Source: Siderastrea radians (Eukaryota; Cnidaria; Anthozoa; Scleractinia; Rhizangiidae). Taken from it: a stretch of 64,000 nucleotides of DNA. A program made the translations under genes and the position numbers. The notes beneath the pieces are model-generated. The model was not told the origin of the DNA, did no database searches, and was given only the letters and a program-made list of their open reading frames with translations. This document shows, piece by piece, positions 1-11,567 of this stretch. Positions within the stretch are counted from its first letter, which is position 1. Each line of letters begins with the position of its first letter. The stretch covers positions 64,733,858 to 64,797,857 of the forward strand of contig OZ024889.1 in the NCBI GenBank assembly GCA_964017195.1. The letters run 5' to 3'.

Positions 1-411
1 TTACTATACATGTACCTTTGGTAACAAAGGTTTTTATCAAGCGAACGTTCATATATAGAACGAGAAAGAAATTTATCATCGACCGACAAGAGAGGATTAT
101 TTACCGTCAGGCATCAATCGTGACTTTTCAAGAGTATAGCGCATGTGTCCAGCCAACTTGGAATTTGCAGCTGTCAATGATCGACAAGTGAGAAATTTTT
201 TTTAACGTCAACCGAGAACAAAGTGCAAGTTTCATGATCAGTGCGGATTGGAAATTTAGCTGACAGGGCCCAGAGCACTGTGGAGAATGCCGCAGCGACA
301 TTTTGTCTTGTTTACGTGCTGCGTTTAACGAAGAAGCTATTGATAAGGACATTTTATTGAGTTATTGAGATTAAAGTAAACACGTATTTGTTTGTGCTAA
401 GTAGCTCTTAC
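1..411. other. Intron 3 of DUF885 copy C, part
   Basis: This stretch lies 3' of copy C exon 3 on the minus strand. It would be intron leading to exon 4, which is outside the window. I see no exon, RNA gene or clear repeat in it. Confidence 0.5.
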
Positions 412-670
412 ATTTGGATAAAGAATATTCAGCTGCTTTTCACCGAGTCGACGGACTTCCAGAGGCGTCATTTTGTTTGTTGTGAAATACGACATGATAT
501 TGAAATAAGCCTGCGATCCATTCAGCGGTTCACCGGTGGGCAGAGTTCGGTTTGTTGGCCAGGACTTGTTTTCTTTGCCATCGAGCCAAACATATTTCAG
601 CGGAAGAGAGGCTAAACCACTAGACACATTGCTTGGAACACAGTAACGGATGTGCTCTGTTTCGAGATAT
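412..670 (-). CDS. Copy C exon 3
   Basis: 259 nt, acceptor TAG, donor GTAAGA. It encodes the segment from YLETEHIRYC to LNILYP. It is in frame, unlike the same exon of copy A. The upstream splice splits an Arg codon, as in the other copies. Confidence 0.85.
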
Positions 671-3600
671 CTAAAAACAAACAAACAAACAATCAAACAA
701 ACAAACAAACAAACAAAAATAAGAAAACCCCCAATCGTTTCTTTTTGTTTTTGAATTAGTGGCAGTTTTCTACGATTCAGAGTCACGCTTTAAAGCACCG
801 TCGTTAAGGATTAGGGCTTCTCGCTTAGCAAGATATTTTTCCACAAATTAATAGAGAACAGTGGGGTATTCCAACAACACGGTATACAATGCATAATATT
901 CCCAGGATATTAAGGTGGTGGTGGTGGGGGGAGGGGGGGGGGGGGCTAAATAACGTTCGCTACACGGAGGCTACGCCCCTTAATATACTATAATGGTACC
1001 TGCTGCATATACGTAGAACAAAAATTACTCCTTTTTATGTGTCAGACTGATAAGCCTAAAACAGCAGATGATCGCGCGATTTTCATTCGGGTCAGAAGCT
1101 CCAATTGTTCGTGTGTGTTTGCCCGGTAATTTCAACCCTTTTAGTACCTTTGTATACAGCCTTTCGTGCAAAAGAGGTATTCCTTTTGGGCGGAGCCTCC
1201 CGCTGGAGCCCACTATAGGAAGTGCACCTTCCGGGCATGAAAAATGCAGTTTTTTACTGAACGTAATATTTGTTGTCTTGAAACGATCTCTTTATGAGAT
1301 CCTATTTGTCCTAAGAAACAATCAGACAAACAGCGGCAACTTTGGTAGAATATTATCACTCCTACAACTTTTTTCTTTTGCTTTTGTTTTTATCTCACTT
1401 TTTTATAAGTGCCTCGGTAAGTGGTGAAAAACGAGAGGTTAAAAAAAATTAAATAAACCACTGTATAGGATATTTATTTCAAAAACGCCTTTACCTTCTA
1501 GTACCTTATCATCTTGGTGATTGGCGCTCCTAAATAGATCACCAGGTACTCCTTTATAGTCCCGCTGACATTCTTTCCACCATGCTTACTTTTCCATTCG
1601 TCGTTCGTCTCTTTTGTAATGCCTGTGTAATAGTCAGGGTCCAACAAGGGCTGAACGTACCATTCGCTCAAAACACCTTCAATGCGAACGAAAAAATGTA
1701 AAGAAACGACAAGGGTCTTGTCGTCGCAGAAACTAATTATAAAATCCCAGGTTTGTCAGAATATTCTACAATTCCACACACAAGAAATTGTAGGATTATG
1801 CAAAGAATGACAAGGGTTTCGTCAAAGGGGAAGCATTACTTTTTCGCTGCAAAGTCAGATATCAGTAATGTGAAGAACCGAAAATGGTCCCGAACAAACG
1901 TTTTTTGAAGGCCGAGAGCCTCAAATTTTGCCGTAGTGCTTGGAGTCCGAAGCCTTTATCTGATTGGAGACAGGCCAAAAATGCTGATTTTGGCTAAATG
2001 GAGTCACGAAGTGAAGGGGTACGGTTGAGCTCTGGAGAATCGTTTTATGTCTTGGAGCTCGTGCACCCTAAATATTCTATCCCGGAGCACTGGATCCCTA
2101 ATGACGTTTGGGACCCTGAACAAAGGAAATAACTGACAAAGGTTTCCTCGACGCGGAAATGAGTGATATAACGTCCTTGATTTGTTAATATCAGTCTAAC
2201 TCTCACAAATCAAATGGGAGAATCAAGTAAAAAATGGGAATGGTTTCGTGAAAAAAGGAATGGGGCAGTCCTTAAACAGTCTGAACATTCGTTATTTTAC
2301 AGCAGATGTCGTTAACATAGTGAATAACCGTGTGAAGAACTAACTTAAGAATTACAAAGGTTTTGTCGTCACAAGAATGGGTAGTCATCGCGATAAAAAA
2401 GGTGAGATTCAGTTCAATATTGACTTCAAATGTGAATTTGAAATTAAAAATTATTAGATGGACACAAAAAAACCATTTTCTACAAAATGGAAGTGACCAC
2501 AAGTAGGGACGTCCTGTATGTGACGTGTAAATAGCTATCCCTATTTTATTTCCTGTACGTTTCGTAAAAACTGAATTCGCGTGTAACTTCCCACTAATCA
2601 AAGAATGACCAGAACTTCGTCAAAAGGGAAATGGGTAGTACAATCTTTATTTCGTCGAAGCATTTCTTGTAAACATCCTGCACGCAGATATATCGATAGA
2701 GTTGAGAACTACTGTAGAGAATGAAAAAGGTTTTATCGACGTAGAAATGGAAAAATATGACCCTGGTTTGGTACAATATTCTACTCTTCCATGCACTGCA
2801 AAGACATATGATTGAGGAAAGGATGACAAGCTAAGCTTTCTTCAATAGGGGAATGGGTTTTACAATCCTTACATTGCCGAAGTATTTCTTGTTTACATCC
2901 AGTACGGATATCGATAAGATAGCATCGAACTAATTGAATAATGACAGAAGTTTCGTTGAAGAAGAATGGGTCACCATCAAAAAGTCAATTTAAAAATAAG
3001 ATTTAATTCATTGAACGCTCACACACACATACACACACATAAACCAACATAAATGCACCAACTCGAAGTGCTCTTTCGAGTGAGGGCGGACTGACTGGTG
3101 GTGTGTACAATTTTTTCTCTCTTGGATAGCAAGTATTCTGTACATAAGTCCAGTACTATAAATGTCGATAAAGTCGCAAATTTAGGTGAGAATGGAAACG
3201 GTCTCCTCGACGCGGAAATGCGGATATAATCGCTGGAGCGTTACAATATTCTACACTTGCATACATCGTAAAGGGTAGAGTTAAGTAAAAAATGACAAAG
3301 ATTTCGTTAAAACTGGAATGGATGATAAATTCTTTTTTTTGTTGAAGGATTCCGTATAAACTTTATGGACAGAATATCGCGGAAATTCGATAGCTAAGGA
3401 AGGAAAAAATGGACGGAAATGCGTAGGTGATACAACATTGCACAATCCCTAGTTTTCTCTATATTCTACGCTTCCACATATGGAAAAGGTCAGAATTAAT
3501 TAAATTTAAAAATTACAAGGGTGTCGTCAAAAAGGGGCTCAAGTGATACAGTCCTTACATTGTTGAAGCATTCCTCACAGACATCCACAGGTTTCGTCGA

Positions 3601-6600
3601 CGCGGAAATTGGTTAATTTCAACTTTCAGTACTTTTTACTTTTCACATCGAAAATTAAGAGTAGATTGAACTAGTGATCATGACAGGCAGTCTTAAGCAA
3701 CTTTCTCTATTTTGTACAGTTCCACATATGGAAAAGAATTAATTAAAGAACGACAACGGTTTCGTCAAAAAAGGAATCAAGTGATACAGTCCTTACACTG
3801 TTGTAGAAGCATTCCTTACAGACATCCAAAGGTTTCGTCGACGCGGAAATAGGTGATTGTCAACATACTGTGTTCTTCACTTGCCTCATCGAAAAGAGTA
3901 GAACTTTGGTAATTAGGCAGTCTTAAGCAACTCCGAATTTAAGTCAAGGGCTAGACACAGCACAGAAATTTTCGCCTTAGACACCGCGTTTCCGTAAAAG
4001 ACGGTACACTTTCAAGAAGAATAGTTCAAGATATATATAACTTCATACTAAACCTCACCTGTCTCATTGTGCAAGGAGACGTTTAAGTATTTCTCTTTAA
4101 TCGCGTAGATTCCGGCTTCACACTCCTCTACACTTCGAATCATTCCTCTTCGAACTCCCATCTTCATGTTGTCGATGTACTGCAAGATTCCTTCCTTGTG
4201 ACTGTTCAGTTTTTTTTCTATGAGCTTCACATCCTCCGCGTTGCGGGGTTTGTGATGGCGCCCAAGACTGTTGTAGACACCGTATCCATGATATTTACAG
4301 ATTTGCTGCCTACAGTACAAATTCGGTCCCATCATCCAATCTCCTGCGTAGTAATTTACCTCATAAGGCTGGCCGAACATGTGCTGTAGGTAATGCTTCA
4401 CTTGAGGCAGTCTTAAGCAACTCCGAATTTAAGTCAGAAGAAGAATTTATCGATACTTTTGCTTCCAGGCTGACCCCGCGAGAGAAAATTGGATTTGAAG
4501 TTATTCATATTTCAATTAAAAAGACGCTTCATGTCAGTTCAAAACAAAATGGCGCCCGTTTTTGGCATATTTTTACGAGATTTGACATTAATTTTCTCGA
4601 GAATGCTTGAGAATTTAATCGCGGGGTCACTTGGAGGAGTGAGTTAAAGTGAGATGTTTCAAATAGCGTTGAAAATGTTACCGTGCTATGAGTAGTTTTT
4701 TAGTAAATATTTTTTGCACTTATTGCTCGAACGTTGAGCGGAATCCGTCTTAAATACCCGCTCGGTGGATTATCCTATGCGGCGGATGGTAAGCTTGCGT
4801 TTAATCTCGTGAATAAGCTAAACCGAAGTGTGTACGAGGACGACATTCAGGAGTGGATAGAGTATGCAACGGGAAAACGAATCATGATCGCCGTGCGATC
4901 AACCGATTCGTGAAGAAAATGGTTTTGACAAGAAGAAAGCTGAAGAAACGTACGTATGACTTGTTGGATTGTTTTTGCAAGAAATCACTGCTAATTCTAG
5001 TCAGCTATCACCCGAGGAATGGAATGAAAAACAAAGCATAAGCGCTTTATAAGGTTTATTGTTCTACGTGAATGTTAATGCTGTGACATGATAGCAAGAA
5101 AAATCTGAAAAATCGTTTTTATAAAAGCAGGAACGGGGAAATATCAAGGAAAATATTTAAGCATAGTTTCATGTTTACTTCTTCGTTATAGCTCACCGTG
5201 ATTACCAAACAACGTAATAAGCGAAACAGGCACCGAGAACAGTTGCTATTTATAGATGAATCAGGACTTCTCAGACTCATCTATAAATAGCAACTGTTCT
5301 TGGTGAAAATCAGCGATCCTACGAAAATACATCGTCCTGTTTCCCTCATCACGTTCTTTGGCAATCGTCTTGAGTTATAACGAACAAGTGAACTTGAAAG
5401 TAAGCTTAAATATTTTCCTCGATTCCCCGTTCCCGCTTGTAGAAATAACAATTTCCCTATCATGTCACAGCGTTATATGCTTACATTCTCGAGACGCAGA
5501 ACAACAAACGTTACAAGCGCATTATAAGCTTATGCTTTATTTTGTTTTTTAAATTCATTCCGGAGGTGATAGGTGATTAGAATTAGCAGTGTTCCTTCCA
5601 AAAAAAAAAAAAAAAAAATACAACAAGTCATACGTACCTTTCTTCTTGTCAAACCCATTTTCTTCACGCATCGGTCGATCGCAAGCCGATCATGATTCGT
5701 TTTCCCGTTGCATTCTCTGTCCACTCCTGAATTTCGTCCTCGTACACTTCGGGATATTGCCAGATTATACTCGTGGTGAATAACATGTCGTGTGCTATTT
5801 TCAGGTCAGAAAAGCTAGAATTTTTACTTCACACTTCGGTTTAGCTTCTTCACCGTGGAGATTAAACGCAAGCTTACCATCCGCCGCATAGGATAATCCA
5901 CCGAGCGGGTATTTAATTCTGAAGAAATGTCGAAATTTCTTTACAAATATCTGCCAAACGTGAAGTATTCTTGCAACATCAACACTCTAAAGCCTCTTAC
6001 TAGTCAATATATGACTCTCCAGCGCAAATTCACGGGATAATTTGGCGCCATCCTTATTCCTTCGAGCTCAATTCAATTGCGGTAACATCGGACACTTCCC
6101 ATATAAGGTATGATTGACGGAAGCGTATTGCAAAGTGCTCAGAGGTGTTTTGAAAAGAAAAGTCGCGTAGTAGTGAAAATGGTGGTAAGCGAAAACAAAA
6201 ATTCTGAGAAACCATACTTAGCGAGAATAAACTCTCCAAACTTCGCTTGCGCGCTCACAATTGAATTGTCTCATCGAACAGAGTAGAACTAGTAATTAGG
6301 CAGTCTTAAGCAACTCCGAATTTAAGTTAAGGGCTAAACACAGCACAGAGGTTTTCTCCTTAGACACAAAAGACGTTACACTTTCAAGAAGAATAGTTCA
6401 AGATATATATAACTTCATACTAAACCTACCTGTCTCATTGTGCAAGGAGACGTTCAAGTATTTCTCTTTAATCGCGTAGATTCCGGCTTCACACTCCTCT
6501 ACACTTCGAATCATTCCTCTTCGAACTCCCATCTTCATGTTGTCGATGTACTGCAAGATTCCTTCCTTGTGACTGTTCAGTTTTTTTTCTATGAGCTTCA

Positions 6601-7279
6601 CATCCTCCGCGTTGCGGGGTTTGTGATGGCGCCCAAGACTGTTGTAGACACCGTATCCATGATTACAGATTTGCTGCCTACAGTACAAATTCGGTCCCAT
6701 CATCCAATCTCCTGCGTAGTAATTTACCTCATAAGGCTGGCCGAACATGTGCTGTAGGTAATGCTTCACTTGAGCGATCGCCTTTCTCTCCCGAGGTTTC
6801 AGCTTGTCTGTGTTGACCTCTTTGTTATTGATTTCCTTAAGCAAAGACAGAGCGGTGTCTGTCCGATTTTTGATGACAGAAGGCGTTGGATCGTAGGCAA
6901 CATACTCCTTTTTCACTCTGTCCGTGGTGACATCCGGGTCATAATGAACATCATATGGATGGAGTTTGTAGTACGTAGCCTTGACGCGACCGAGAAATTC
7001 AGCGAGGCCGATTCTATGCGCCTCTTCTGAATAACTACAACTGTTTGGAGGAGTCTTGGGAGTTGTTAGGGCTACGGTGTTCGTTGCCTTAGGTGATTTT
7101 TCATCTATCTTCTTGCCGGATGCAGAAACTGCAATCAAGGCGATTCCTACGATAAGGACGATTACAGCTACGGCCAACAACGTAAGTGTAACGATCCTCT
7201 CTTTCGAAAGTCCTCGTCTGCCAAATGTGACATTGGAATTCTCGGTAATTATCATTTCCGAGCTTTTTGCGGACTCCAT
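412..7279 (-). CDS. DUF885-family putative membrane metallohydrolase, copy C (exons 1-3; partial)
   Basis: Visible coding exons are 6430-7279, 1505-1676 and 412-670; exons 4-9 should lie beyond the left edge. Sizes of exons 2 and 3 (172 and 259 nt) and all splice phases equal those of intact copy B, and no stop or frameshift is seen. The N-terminus has a short basic tail, one hydrophobic helix (about residues 30-53) and a Lys/Thr/Pro-rich stalk, then the N-terminal half of the DUF885 fold. The HExxPGHH exon is not in the window, so activity cannot be judged. Intron 1 is large (4.75 kb) and holds tandem repeats, a partial exon copy and a long palindrome. The promoter has been invaded by a MITE. 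Confidence 0.85.
671..1504. other. Intron 2 of copy C with (CAAA)n and a G tract
   Basis: A CAAA microsatellite occupies about 674-717 and a G-rich run about 909-946. The rest shows no coding potential or element that I recognise. Confidence 0.55.
1505..1676 (-). CDS. Copy C exon 2
   Basis: 172 nt, acceptor AAG, donor GTACTA. It encodes a segment starting VLSEWYVQPLLDPDYY and ending in APITKMI. It begins in phase 1, completing a Gly codon from exon 1. Confidence 0.85.
1680..3880. repeat. Divergent tandem repeat array in intron 1 of copy C
   Basis: Two alternating motifs recur irregularly. The first is close to CGACGCGGAAAT (near 2149, 2743, 3206, 3598, 3838). The second is close to TTCGTCAAAAGGGAATGGG (near 1818, 2241, 2615, 2842, 2953, 3303, 3524, 3761). 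They are embedded in related text such as ACAATATTCTAC and CCTTACATTGTTGAAGCATT. The pattern suggests an old, decayed minisatellite with units of some 100-300 bp. Unit boundaries are blurred and I cannot give an exact copy number. Confidence 0.6.
3886..4406 (-). pseudogene. Duplicated 3' part of DUF885 exon 1 (copy C intron 1)
   Basis: Positions 4059-4406 repeat the last ~350 nt of copy C exon 1 (6430-6777), and 3886-4058 repeat the intron next to it (6262-6429). The copy keeps an open frame and a GTGAGG donor but lacks the exon's 5' half, start codon and membrane helix. It carries one extra codon next to ICKYHGYG. Its upstream edge joins a short sequence also found at 3930 and 6300 (GGCAGTCTTAAGCAACTCCG), which suggests how the duplication arose. 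It could be spliced as a cryptic exon if a nearby AG is used, but no strong acceptor is seen. Confidence 0.75.
4407..4749. other. Spacer left of the palindrome
   Basis: The only structure I see is a short inverted pair (TGACCCCGCGA near 4472 and its complement near 4619), perhaps the ends of a ~160 bp MITE. No gene is supported. Confidence 0.4.
4750..5916. repeat. 1.2 kb near-palindrome (foldback-type element)
   Basis: The left arm (4750-5262) and right arm (5272-5916) are inverted copies of each other around a centre at about 5267, with almost no loop. The outermost TTAAATACCCGCTCGGTGG and the innermost CTATTTATAGATGA match across the axis. The right arm is longer by an extra ~100 bp near 5750-5850 and a homopolymer near 5600. 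Each arm holds a similar broken reading frame (around YPLGGLSYAADGKL and ATGKRIMI) that I do not recognise. It looks like a foldback transposon or a head-to-head duplication, inside intron 1 of copy C. Confidence 0.8.
5917..6429. other. Intron 1 of copy C next to exon 1
   Basis: The part from 6262 is the source or sister of the duplicated block at 3886-4058. The remainder up to 6261 shows nothing recognisable. Confidence 0.5.
6430..7279 (-). CDS. Copy C exon 1 (membrane anchor and N-terminal DUF885 half)
   Basis: 850 nt from ATG at 7279 to donor GTAGGT, giving 283 codons plus one base. The start is chosen because all four copies begin with MES followed by K/A-rich text and then SSE. Order of parts: basic N-tail, hydrophobic helix VTLTLLAVAVIVLIVGIALI, Lys-rich stalk, then SEEAHRIGLAEFLGRV and the rest of the domain half. 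Sequons NVS and NET near the end fit an extracellular location. Confidence 0.9.
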
Positions 7280-7376
7280 GACTGACAGAAAGGTGCGACA
7301 AGAACTGCGTCTTGTACTACTTACCTCCCAAACGCAAGGGTTGTCGGCTATGAAAAAGTCTTTCCCCTCTGACGGT

Positions 7377-7385
7377 CTATTATAA
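7377..7385 (-). promoter_or_regulatory. TATA-like box of copy C
   Basis: On the minus strand the sequence reads TTATAATAG, about 100 nt upstream of the start codon. Copy A has TTATAAAAG at the matching place, and both inverted fossil exons have TTTATAAA at similar distance. The three bases 7383-7385 double as the target duplication of the adjacent MITE. Confidence 0.55.
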
Positions 7386-8779
7386 GGGACGGACCATTAG
7401 AAAAGTGATGGGGGGGGGTGGGGAAAAAACCAAAAAAAAATTCATGCAAGGGAAAATGCCCGAAAAAAAAATTCATGCAAGGGAAAATGTCTGAAAAAAA
7501 AATTCATGCACAAGATGGGCCTCATGTTGATATGAAACCATAATTCGTTCTGCCAAACTGCTCAAGTAGTGTCTCCAGTGTTTAAAAAATTGGACATTTT
7601 CTGGGGCTCTGCCAGGATGCTATAAAATATTGTTTTCATAAGGGAAGTGGTCATAACAAGTGTACTCGATGAGGACCCACCTTGTGTCGGGGTAGGGGGG
7701 CTATGCAAGACACCACCTGTCTGATAAGCCAATGGAGAAAATTTATTAGCCTCAAAATCACAGATATAAAAAGGTGTGGGAAGGCCTGCACGACTCCTAC
7801 TTCACGTCTTTGTAAGCCGCGCCTTAGATCACTCGGTCTTTCGACCAATTTAGCTTCTTGTATTTTTGTAGTGGGTTAAATCTGGAGGATTTTTAAATGG
7901 AGACTGAATAGAGCCGCGAAAATTAAGGCGTCGCATTTTAAGGACTGTTGCTGTATAAAGGTCATGTCTGCTATTTGTATGATGGACTCCTACGGCTCTA
8001 CGCCTGCTTGTAATATTTGACCTTTGATCGTCGGTAAAGCGACTTCTAATGCCGCTCTTGGCATATTAGATTGTTGAATTTGGCTCGTTTACGGACTTGA
8101 TAGGTTTTTCAGCCTTTAGTGCTTAAATTTCTGACAATAAAGGATCCGAAATATTAACTGCAACTTGACGAGTTTCTTTGTTTGTAGTGCCGGGCCCGGC
8201 TAATATTATCTTTAAACTCTGTTGCAGGATGTAGGGTTTCGCATCACGGAGTGTGATCTATAGACCCATATCGTCAAGAAATTGAAGTTGTAACTTCTTT
8301 AGAGCTATGCAACATGTAATAGATGGCTGAACTCGGCTTCAGTCAAATATGTGTGACTAACTCCTCTTGAAACTGAGTTTCGTGTCTAGGAGCTAGATAT
8401 CTTTCCTCCTGTTGCGGTCAGCAATTCCATTGACTGCGTGTTCAAATATGCCAATATGTACAGGCAAGACCATGGTTTCGACCCTCCACATGGGTCTCAT
8501 CAGTTGCCGGGGTTGGCTTTGTGAGTTATGCTTTATTCAAGCTCGTGTACTTTGCGAGAATGACAAGACATTCTGTTTGGCATAGGTTTTCTGTCGTGTA
8601 TATATAATTCAATAGCAAATTGTGCATAAGGAAAATATTCCCCCCCCCCAAAAAAAAAAAATTCATGCATAGGGCTGTAGCCAAAAAAAAAATTCTTGCA
8701 CAGGAATTGGGCAAAAAAAAAAATTCTGGCAGGCTAAAAATCCCCCACCCCCCCCATCACTTTTCTAATGGTCCGTCCC
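7386..8779. mobile_element. PIF/Harbinger-type MITE, 1394 bp, in the copy C promoter
   Basis: Terminal inverted repeats of about 40 bp start GGGACGGACCATTAGAAAAG and end with its complement. The element is flanked by TAA on both sides (7383-7385 and 8780-8782). A 3-bp TWA target duplication is typical of PIF/Harbinger. The same site in copy A (near 39649) is empty, which confirms the boundaries. Several A-tract repeats with AATTCATGCA occur just inside both ends, in the same orientation rather than inverted, which is odd. No transposase is encoded. Confidence 0.85.
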
Positions 8780-8782
8780 TAA

Positions 8783-9288
8783 CCGACTATGGAAAGACAA
8801 TGGTAACACGATATTGTATCCGGCACTGTAATTGGTTTGAACTCAGGAGTCATGTCAAGATTAATTTCCTGTGATTTTGACCTCCCGAACCCGAGAATCG
8901 ATTTCCTCGTTTTTTTTTTCAAAAATAAAGCGCTTCTGGGGAAAACGAACCACATCAGGTTTCTAGTTTTACCAATAATACCCCTTTATGTGCAAAATAT
9001 GAAAGAAATCGATTTTTCAACTTCTGCCGCCGAATGCTCGATGTTTACCGAAAGTGGCTCTTAACAGCAAAGCTGGACCATTATTTTTGGAATTCAATTG
9101 ATGCCAAGACACTTTTTAGCTTTTTAGAAAGATAATAAATGACTGTTTCGCTACACGGCGGGATAAAACTGATACTAGACAATTAGCGGAAGTACGTCAA
9201 TGCACTGTCAATTATACCTAGATAAACCTAGTCGTTTTATCTTACACCTAAAATAGCGTGACATAGCCCTTTCAACTTCCTAGTGCCG
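8783..9288. other. Spacer between head-to-head first exons (C unit)
   Basis: The first ~40 bp match the upstream region of copy A (TAACCGACTWTGGAAAGACA). Positions about 9065-9275 resemble the 3' part of the TTAA MITE at 33740-34120 (shared TTTGGAATTCAATTGATGC and GCGTGACATA). No gene is seen. Confidence 0.5.
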
Positions 9289-9297
9289 TTTATAAAG
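9289..9297 (+). promoter_or_regulatory. Fossil TATA-like box of inverted exon copy
   Basis: TTTATAAAG lies 145 nt upstream of the degenerate start of the plus-strand exon fossil. The same motif is at 40532 before the sister fossil. Confidence 0.4.
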
Positions 9298-9433
9298 ACT
9301 CCGAATCAGGGAAGTGACTTTGAAAAAACCGATGACCCTTGAATTCGGCGGTCGTACAAGGCGCAGTTCTAGATATTTCTTTAACTGGAGTAGATGGCTT
9401 GGTTGTAGTTCTTGTTACACCTTTTTGGCAGTC

Positions 9434-9877
9434 ATAGAGTCCGCTAAAAGCTCGGAAATGATGATTGCGGATTGGAATATCACGTGGACCAAAAAGCGGA
9501 CCACTTTTACACTTGTCCGGCTGTTGGCCGTAGCTGAAATCATCCTAATCGCAGGTATCGCATTGATTTCCATTTGTACGTCTGGCAAGAAGAGGGAGAA
9601 AAGATCATCCGGTTCCATTCTCGTGCAACGTGAAAAAAGGGGAGGCAACGACCACGTCTTTCCCTGAACAGCTTCTCCTTCAAACAAGTATAGTCTTTCA
9701 GAAGAATCCCAAAGAATCGGCCTCGCTGAATTTCTCGGTCACGTAAAGGCTACCTAATACAGACTTTATCCATCATATGATGTTTATTACTGGACGTCAC
9801 CACGGACAGAGTGAAAATGGAATACGTTGCCTGCAATCCTACCCCGTCCGTGATCCAAAATCGAACGAACACCGCTC
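9434..9877 (+). pseudogene. Inverted, truncated DUF885 exon 1 fossil (C unit)
   Basis: The reading frame starts ATA instead of ATG, then ESAKSSEMMIADWNIT, a membrane helix, a stop near 9664 and a further-frame remnant EESQRIGLAEFLGHVKAT followed by more stops. It ends where homology to NRTDTAL of the live exons stops; the second half of exon 1 is absent. It points away from copy C exon 1 (head to head). A sister fossil at 40669 shows the inversion predates duplication of the unit. Confidence 0.85.
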
Positions 9878-11567
9878 CTTTTTTCAACTTTAGTAGTTTA
9901 GTATTTTATCAATAGAAGTTTCATAAGTTAACCTTGATTGTCTTCACTTGATCAATCGTCGAGCCGGTGCTAAGTATTTACTTGTATAATGCATGTTGGA
10001 TGGACAGCTTCTAAATTAGTAAGTAACCTAAACTCGGAAATTTGAGCGTGATTTGCAACCTAGATAGTGTTCAGTATTTCATATCCTCCTTCCGCCCCCC
10101 CCCCTCCCCAAACAAAAAAAATTTGGTCGAGAACCTGCACACCGTGGGGTATTGATTGTCACATACTGTCACATGTCCACACCAAATTGACGTTCGGTAC
10201 GTTCAAGGGACTCGCGCTAAATAGAGCGCATACGCAATCTTCGCGTTCAATAAGTGACTAAAACGTAGAACGCACCATAAAAGTTGCAATTGCTACAAAA
10301 AATTAAAAAGGAACATGTCGTTAACATTCTGAAAATGTTGCCGCAATGGAAAGGTACATAACCTTGTCCAAAAGTAGTCGATATATTTCAGTATTGTGGC
10401 GTTGCATTGGTGTGAGCTTCTGGCGCCGTCAGCAATTCAATATTCTGTACAGTGGTTGAAAATTTCGTGCCCATAGCTGAAGTTTCTTATTGAGGTTTCT
10501 GTTCTCTTGAAACCAGTGGAGAATCCTTTACCCAGTACCAAATTTTGTTAACAGGAAGATGAAAAGCTACCTTACGAGCTGAGAATTGAAAAGAGAAGTG
10601 ATTGGGAGGAGGGGGGGGGGGGGTAGAACTTCTTTTTAGCTCTCTTTCTACTCGTTTTTTGAATTGGTTTTCGGGGGTATTGCCCTCTGCCCTACGCAAT
10701 ATTGTATTTTTTTTTAATTTCATCTTCTTTCTTTCCTTTTTTTCTCGCATGTAGTGCTTGGTAAAAATTATAAAATAAACTTTTTGTCCGGTACATGCAA
10801 GTGCAAGTTACCAAAGATCAATGGTGCAAGAAGTCCGGTTTAGAGATATTTGGTTATTCCTTTACAGTGTCGGTATATTCCTGTGCTTTTGAGCACAATT
10901 ATTCCATGTTCCTAAATTAAGTGGTTACTGATGTAAACTGACCACCGTAAAGAAAAACAGGGCCCGGATTAGACACTTTGTTTATACGTAAATTAAAAGT
11001 CACCAAAGGTTGCCCCGCACAAGGTAGGAAGATCATTTTTAATTATTTTTTAAAACCAAATAGGTATTTAAAATTGAAGCCCTCATTAGTTCACACTGAA
11101 GTTTTCCTATTGAACAGTTACTCCAACAAGGGCCAATCGTGCCGGTGTAGCTGACGTCACGCAACTGGCAGTTTGAGGGGCGGAGCCACAAGAAAGGAAA
11201 AGTATACTCGCGGGTATTGGATTTAGACGATTAAAACCAGCAGACTCGCCCACCAGTGCCATTTGTTATCATTATTTTTTTCTCTTGATTTGGCACTTTT
11301 CAGCTTGAAGACGCATTTTCTTTCTAAGCAAATTTTTTCATTCTCTTCCATATGCCAGGATTATTGCCTGTCACAATGGCATGATTATGATTTTTTTATG
11401 CTTTGTCCCCCTTCACGTCTCCATCCCTAAATTGGGAAGATGTAATATCGAGTAACTATAAATTGGTGCCCAAATTTCGAATTTTTTCTTGCAGCGACGT
11501 TTTTGCCTTGCTACGACAAGACGCACTTTTAATAAAAAATAGGTTGATTTATGCATCCTACAGCATA
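9878..11567. other. Unit-internal spacer shared with 41056-42480
   Basis: Long colinear similarity to the A unit is visible, for example GAGAACCTGCACACCGTGGG at 10131 and 41218. It includes C and G homopolymers near 10095 and 10610. No coding sequence or RNA gene is recognised; it marks the duplicated block. Confidence 0.6.

Noticed and set aside
4853..5041. ORF in the palindrome arm (and its mirror at 5530-5724)
   Set aside because: Short, broken in both arms, no recognised domain; described with the palindrome instead.
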